Shown here piece after piece: positions 59,911 to 64,000 of a stretch of DNA of 64,000 nucleotides. The translations under genes were made by a program, and so were the position numbers. The first letter of the stretch is position 1; each line of letters begins with the position of its first letter. The DNA lies in the NCBI GenBank assembly GCA_037176725.1, contig JAZBRS010000057.1:91161501-91225500 (forward strand), written 5' to 3'. The notes under the pieces were generated by a model. It was not told the DNA's origin and searched no databases. It saw only the letters and a list, made by a program, of their open reading frames with translations. The DNA is from Posidonia oceanica. Taxonomy: Eukaryota; Streptophyta; Magnoliopsida; Alismatales; Posidoniaceae.

Positions 59911-62110
59911 CTCCCGAAATCAACGACAGGCGAAAAGGTACGGGTATCGAGCAAGGAGGCCATCCTCACGCTCCCAAGTGGCCTCCTCATGCTGGGGCAC
60001 ATACAGGCGTTCATCAAAACTCAACTTCCAGTATACACTGAAAGAGAACTCAAGTGCATCCTCAGCTTCCATCTTCTCCATAGTCGCCTGAATGAAAGGG
60101 TCCGTCTGCTAACAGGCAAAGATGAACTGCAACAGCTTGGGGCGAACAGATAAGCTTGCCATGTAAGCACCACTCGCTCCCCGATGTAGTCTCTTAAGTC
60201 CATAGTCAGCCAGATCCTCTAATATGGTCCATTCCTTGACCATTAGGTTCACTATGATGTGCGTACGCCGACTTAGAGCATCGGCGACCACGTTGGCCTT
60301 CCCAGGGTGGTAGGACAAGCTGAAATCATAGTCCTTGAGGTATTTCACCCATCTCCTCTATCGCATGTTGAGGTCCTTCTTAGTAAATATATACTTCAGA
60401 CTCTTGTGATCAGTGTAGACCTCGAATTGTTCCCCATACAGATAGTGTCGCCACAGCTTCAGCACGAACACCACGGCAGCCATCTCTAGATCATAGGTAG
60501 GGTAGTTCTTCTCATGGTCCTTCAGCTGACGAGAGGCATAAGCCACAACATTGCCATGCTACATCAGAACACTGCCCAACCTGATACCACTAGCATCACT
60601 ATACATAGTGAAGCCTCCACTACCAGAAGGTAAAGTCAGAACAGGGGCAGAAGTCAGACAAGCCTTCAACTCATTGAAACTCGCCTCACAGTCATGGTCC
60701 CAGATGAACGGAACTCCCTGTCTGGTCAGAGTTGTTAGGGATGATGCAATGGAAGAGAAATCCCTGATGAACCTCCAGCAGTAACCTGCCAATCCTAGGA
60801 AACTTCTAATCTCTGTCACATTCCTGGGTCTCTCCTAGTTACTAACTGCCTCAACCTTGGCAGGGTCCACTCTGATGCCTTCTCCAGAGATAAAGTGACC
60901 GAGGAACATAACTTCACTCAACCAGAACTCGCACTTGGAGTACTTGGCGTAAAGCTAGTGCTATCTCAGAATATCCAGCACCGCCTGTAGATGCAGAGCA
61001 TGGGAATCCTCATCAGGAGAGTAGATCAAGATATCATCTACAAAGACCACCACAAACTGGTCCAGATAAGGTCTATAGATCTGATTCATCAACTCCATGA
61101 ATGCGGCAAGGGCGTTGGTTAAGCCGAATGGCATAATCGTAAATTCATAGTGGCCGTACCGCATCCGGAAAGCAATCTTCTAGATGTCTAAATCATGGAT
61201 CCTCAGCTGGTGGTATCCTAATCTTAGATCAATCTTGGAGAAAACAGATGCAAACTGCAATTGGTCAAACAGATCTTCAATACGGGGCAAGGAATACTTG
61301 TTCTTCACTGTAATCTGGTTCAGCATCTGGTAGTCAATGCACAGACAGAGTGAACCATTCTTCTTTCGAACGAACAAGACACGTGCTCCCCACGGAGATA
61401 CACTTGGCCTTATAAAATCCTTGTCCAGCAACTCTTGCAATTGAGCCTTGAGTTCCCGCAACTCCTCAGTTGGTGCTGTACAATAGGGATTCTTTGCAAT
61501 AGCATCACTTCCCGGGGCCAACTCAATGGTGAACTCTACCTCTCTGCGAGGTGGCATGCCAGGCAAATCCTTAGGGAAGATGTCGGGATATTCACACACC
61601 ACTGAGATGTTGTGAACGCCCAACTCTAGAGAAACAGAGGTAACCACACTAGCAAGGTACCCCCCCACACATCCCTTCGACAAAGACTTGTAAGCCTTCA
61701 TAGCAGAGATAACAAATTTAGGCTCACCTTGGCGTACACCTTGCACAAAGAAGGATCCAGTCTCAGCAGTTCCAAAGAAAATCCTCCTGCGAGCATAGTC
61801 GATCATAGCAGATTGCTGGCCCAGCCAGTCCATGCCTAGAATGACATTATATTCTTTCATGCCCATAAGAATAAGAGAGGCATCGAACTCCCGGCCATTC
61901 AGCTCCAGATCGACAGACGGTAGGTATCTCCACGCCAAACTGTGCCCACCCAGCGACGTTACAACATTCTGGTGGAAAGCCAACCTTGCTGGCACATCAT
62001 CCAGTTCCGTCGTAAACTACTCGGAAACAAAGGAGAAAGTACTCTCCGAGTCAAAGAGAACCTTGGCTATTCGGCCCGCCACAAGATAAGAAGCTAAGGC
62101 CAAAGCACAA
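59911..62110 (-). pseudogene. pol: T3 pol: protease, RT, RNase H; integrase deleted
   Basis: One frame on the minus strand, broken only by nonsense codons. The protease part has [17 protein letters not shown] and [12 protein letters not shown] has [28 protein letters not shown] and [15 protein letters not shown]; RNase H has [25 protein letters not shown] and the [17 protein letters not shown] end. After LYVPQHEEA the text jumps to TWERED, the end of the chromodomain, so integrase and most of the chromodomain are gone (about 1.2 kb compared with T1). Stops replace expected Gln at SE*FTTEL, DI*KIAF, R*H*LYAK, LM*HGN, MR*RRW and FAC*QTD, and Trp at SN*ERP. Confidence 0.88.
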
Positions 62111-62209
62111 GCAACAACATCCCCAATTAAACAACAAGGTTCATATCACAGGGGAAAGAAAACAACAACATACAATGGATCACACCACCTAAGGAAACTA
62201 TGGAAACTT

Positions 62210-62466
62210 ACTCTCTATAACATCAGCAGAGGGCCCACTGTCTAGAGCAAAAATGGTGAACACTCGCCCCCGAGTCAATTGCTGTGGTGCACTCCCTGCT
62301 CTCTTTGGAGGATTAGGACAAAACTTCTGGATATGTCCCGGTCTCCTATAGTTGTAGCAACCAGTTCCTCTCTGACTTGTAGTCCACTACGCTCGAGGGC
62401 AGTCCACTGCAAAGTGACCCGTCTGGCCACACCGGAAACATTGGACACTCCCCTGTCCACTCGAAG
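62210..62466 (-). pseudogene. gag: T3 gag, C-terminal fragment
   Basis: The minus strand encodes CFRCGQTGHFAVDC and CYNYRRPGHIQKFC with a TAG between them. The second knuckle has Tyr in place of its second Cys, so it could not bind zinc normally. It is followed by the KRAGSAPQQLTRGRVFT phrase also found in T1. Upstream sequence is missing at the truncation. Confidence 0.8.
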
Positions 62467-62739
62467 TTGAAAATCAAGAAAATATTGAAAACTTTGTAAA
62501 ACATTCAGATATTTCGTAAATAAGTTAAGAAATGAGGAAAATAATAACTTGAAAAAATGAAATTATTTTTGAAATTTTGCAGAAAATTAGAAATAATATT
62601 AAATGTACAAATTATTAAATAAAATATCTCAAAAAATTGTAAAAATCATAGAAAATTTTAAAAAAAGGAAACATATTTTAAATGCATGAGTATTTTTTTC
62701 ATATAATTAAACTCATTTAATTTTTTATTTTTGGTCTTC
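62467..62739. other. AT-rich junction, nothing recognised
   Basis: Runs of A/T with no coding signal between the T3 break and the hAT remnant. Confidence 0.5.
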
Positions 62740-64000
62740 ACAATGTCGAGTTCTGATGGATCTCAAGGTAATGGAAGTGGCAATGAAGAGAGTTGCTAGA
62801 TCTGATGATCCAGGATGGTTGCATGAATATGCTATCAACAAGGATAGACAGAAAACAGAATGCAAGTACCGTGGAAAGAGAATGATGAGTGGGGGTATTA
62901 CAAATTGAAGCAACACCTTGTTGGAGGATATAGTAATATCAGTAGATGCAAGTCATGCTCAAATGTTGTTTGTGATCACAAAGTTAGTGGAGAAGACTGT
63001 TAAAGAAGCAAAAGTTATAAAAAACTTCATTTACAACCACTCCTACCTATTGGCCTTTATAAGGCCACCCTAGTATTGTAGTGGTGACTTGATTTGGCCT
63101 GGAGTTACTCGATTTGCAACAAATTATATTACTCTCCAATCAATGATTGATAAAAGAAGTAGACTAAAGTACATATTTAATTCACAAGTGTGGTACAAAT
63201 ATCATGAGGGTGATACTCCAATTGGTAGGAAAATAAACTCTATAATTAATAACCAGTCTTTTTGGGAGGATGTTCGAAAAGTAGTGAACATAATGAAGCC
63301 AGTTTCAAAGGTCCTTCACTTAGTGCATGGTGATAAGAAACCTACAATGGGTTTCTTGTACGAGGCAATGAAGTTGATGAAAAATGTTATGAAAGATGCA
63401 GCATACAGATCTTCAAATGGATACTTGAAGATTATCGAAGAAAGATAGTCCAACATGCTTCTTCACACTTTGCATGAAGTTGGTAAGTAATTTGATATAT
63501 AAATTCATATTTGTCATAATTATGTTTACATTATAATTGGTTGCTTAATGACTTTTCTTTGTCAATGTAGCATACTATCTGAACCCGCTGTTCCAATACG
63601 ATCATGAACTTGGGAATCGTATTGATTTGAATATGAACATTCAAATACAAGCCTTGAATGAAATTAAATACTTTAGGAACCAAATATTCGGATTTGGAGA
63701 TCCTTCAAGTGATTCATGGTCGTGCTTTGATGACTCCAAGTAAGGATTTGAATATTATTTATTTTATTTCATAATATTACATCAAAATACGGGTAATAAA
63801 CTAATAATTTAATATCATATTTCAGGTGAATGGTAGATGTTGAATGGAACAGATGCTCCAAATTTGAGAAAAATTACAATAAATATTTTATCTCAAACTA
63901 CCTCAGCTTCAGGATGTGAAAGAAATTGGAGCACATTTAATCTTATCCATACAAAAAGAAGAAACAGATTGGGAACTCAAAGATTAAATGATCTTGTGTT
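62740..64000 (+). pseudogene. hAT-type transposase remnant, runs off the window
   Basis: Cut-and-paste DNA transposase of the hAT superfamily, decayed. 62805-62960 resembles an N-terminal BED zinc finger (DDPGWLHEYAINKDRQKTEC, then GGIT and, after a frameshift, LKQHLVGGYSNISRCKSC). The middle region is missing. 63089-63448 encodes WPGVTRFATNYITLQSMI... typical of the catalytic central part. After a likely intron (63483-63570, GTAAGT...TGTAG) YYLNPLFQYDHELGNRI follows; a second likely intron is about 63740-63825. The end encodes MLNGTDAPNLRKITINILSQ and GCERNWSTFNLIHTKRRNRL, the hAT dimerisation domain, with a TAG where Trp is expected. The inverted terminal repeats are not visible. Confidence 0.8.

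Larger units (their letters stand above)
57361..62466 (-). mobile_element. T3: truncated T1-related gypsy element
   Basis: Minus-strand copy retaining its 3' LTR (57361-59885), pol and the end of gag. Similarity to T1 stops at about 62466 in the gag zinc-knuckle region, where AT-rich DNA with the hAT remnant begins, so the 5' LTR and most of gag are missing. The integrase domain is deleted between GAGGCCA repeats (junction 59979-59985). Remaining frames carry stops at Gln/Trp positions. Confidence 0.9.

Overview
The window reads as nuclear DNA of a flowering plant with a repeat-rich genome. The evidence is nested LTR retrotransposons of plant Ty3/gypsy lineages (Tekay/Del-type chromovirus, Athila-type, Tat/Ogre-type), a decayed hAT transposase gene with introns, and one ordinary intron-containing plant gene fragment. 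No prokaryotic, organellar or CRISPR feature was seen. The species cannot be named from the sequence.

Layout: 1-373 is unassigned flank. 379-6516 is a small LTR retrotransposon without coding capacity (element A, duplication ACTCA); its right LTR carries a minus-strand solo LTR at 3416-5883 (duplication TCTTC). 6522-7230 is unassigned flank. 7231-55138 is a plus-strand Tekay-like chromovirus (T1, LTRs 2904 and 2833 bp, duplication CTTAT/TTTAT). Its protease/RT gene is split at 12133/49442 by a minus-strand Athila-like element (12134-49436, LTRs 1273 bp each, duplication ATTTG). That element is itself split at 14124/39218 by a plus-strand Tat/Ogre-like giant (14125-39212, 25.1 kb, LTRs 5958 and 5973 bp, duplication CCCAG). 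This makes three nested levels. 55144-57278 holds the end of a minus-strand host gene. 57361-62466 is a second, truncated, minus-strand copy related to T1 (T3). 62740-64000 is a decayed hAT transposase running off the window.

No transposon gene here looks fully functional. T1, T3 and the Athila element have gag-pol almost entirely in one frame but broken by nonsense codons, most of them explicable as C-to-T or G-to-A transitions at Gln and Trp codons. The Athila RT also has Asn in place of its first catalytic Asp. T3 has lost its integrase between 7-bp direct repeats. The giant lacks RT, RNase H and the integrase zinc domain, yet joins protease and integrase core in one 901-codon reading frame; it also carries a downstream ORF resembling the plant DUF7745/mobile-domain family.

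The most unusual structure is at about 30440-32740, between that extra ORF and the 3' LTR of the giant. It is a dense array of short inverted repeats whose arms differ between copies but stay complementary. In 16 consecutive units (32154-32687) two stems interleave in the order of an H-type pseudoknot, and both show compensatory changes. Plant Ogre-type elements are known for variable tandem repeats near the 3' LTR, but conserved base pairing of this kind is worth testing.
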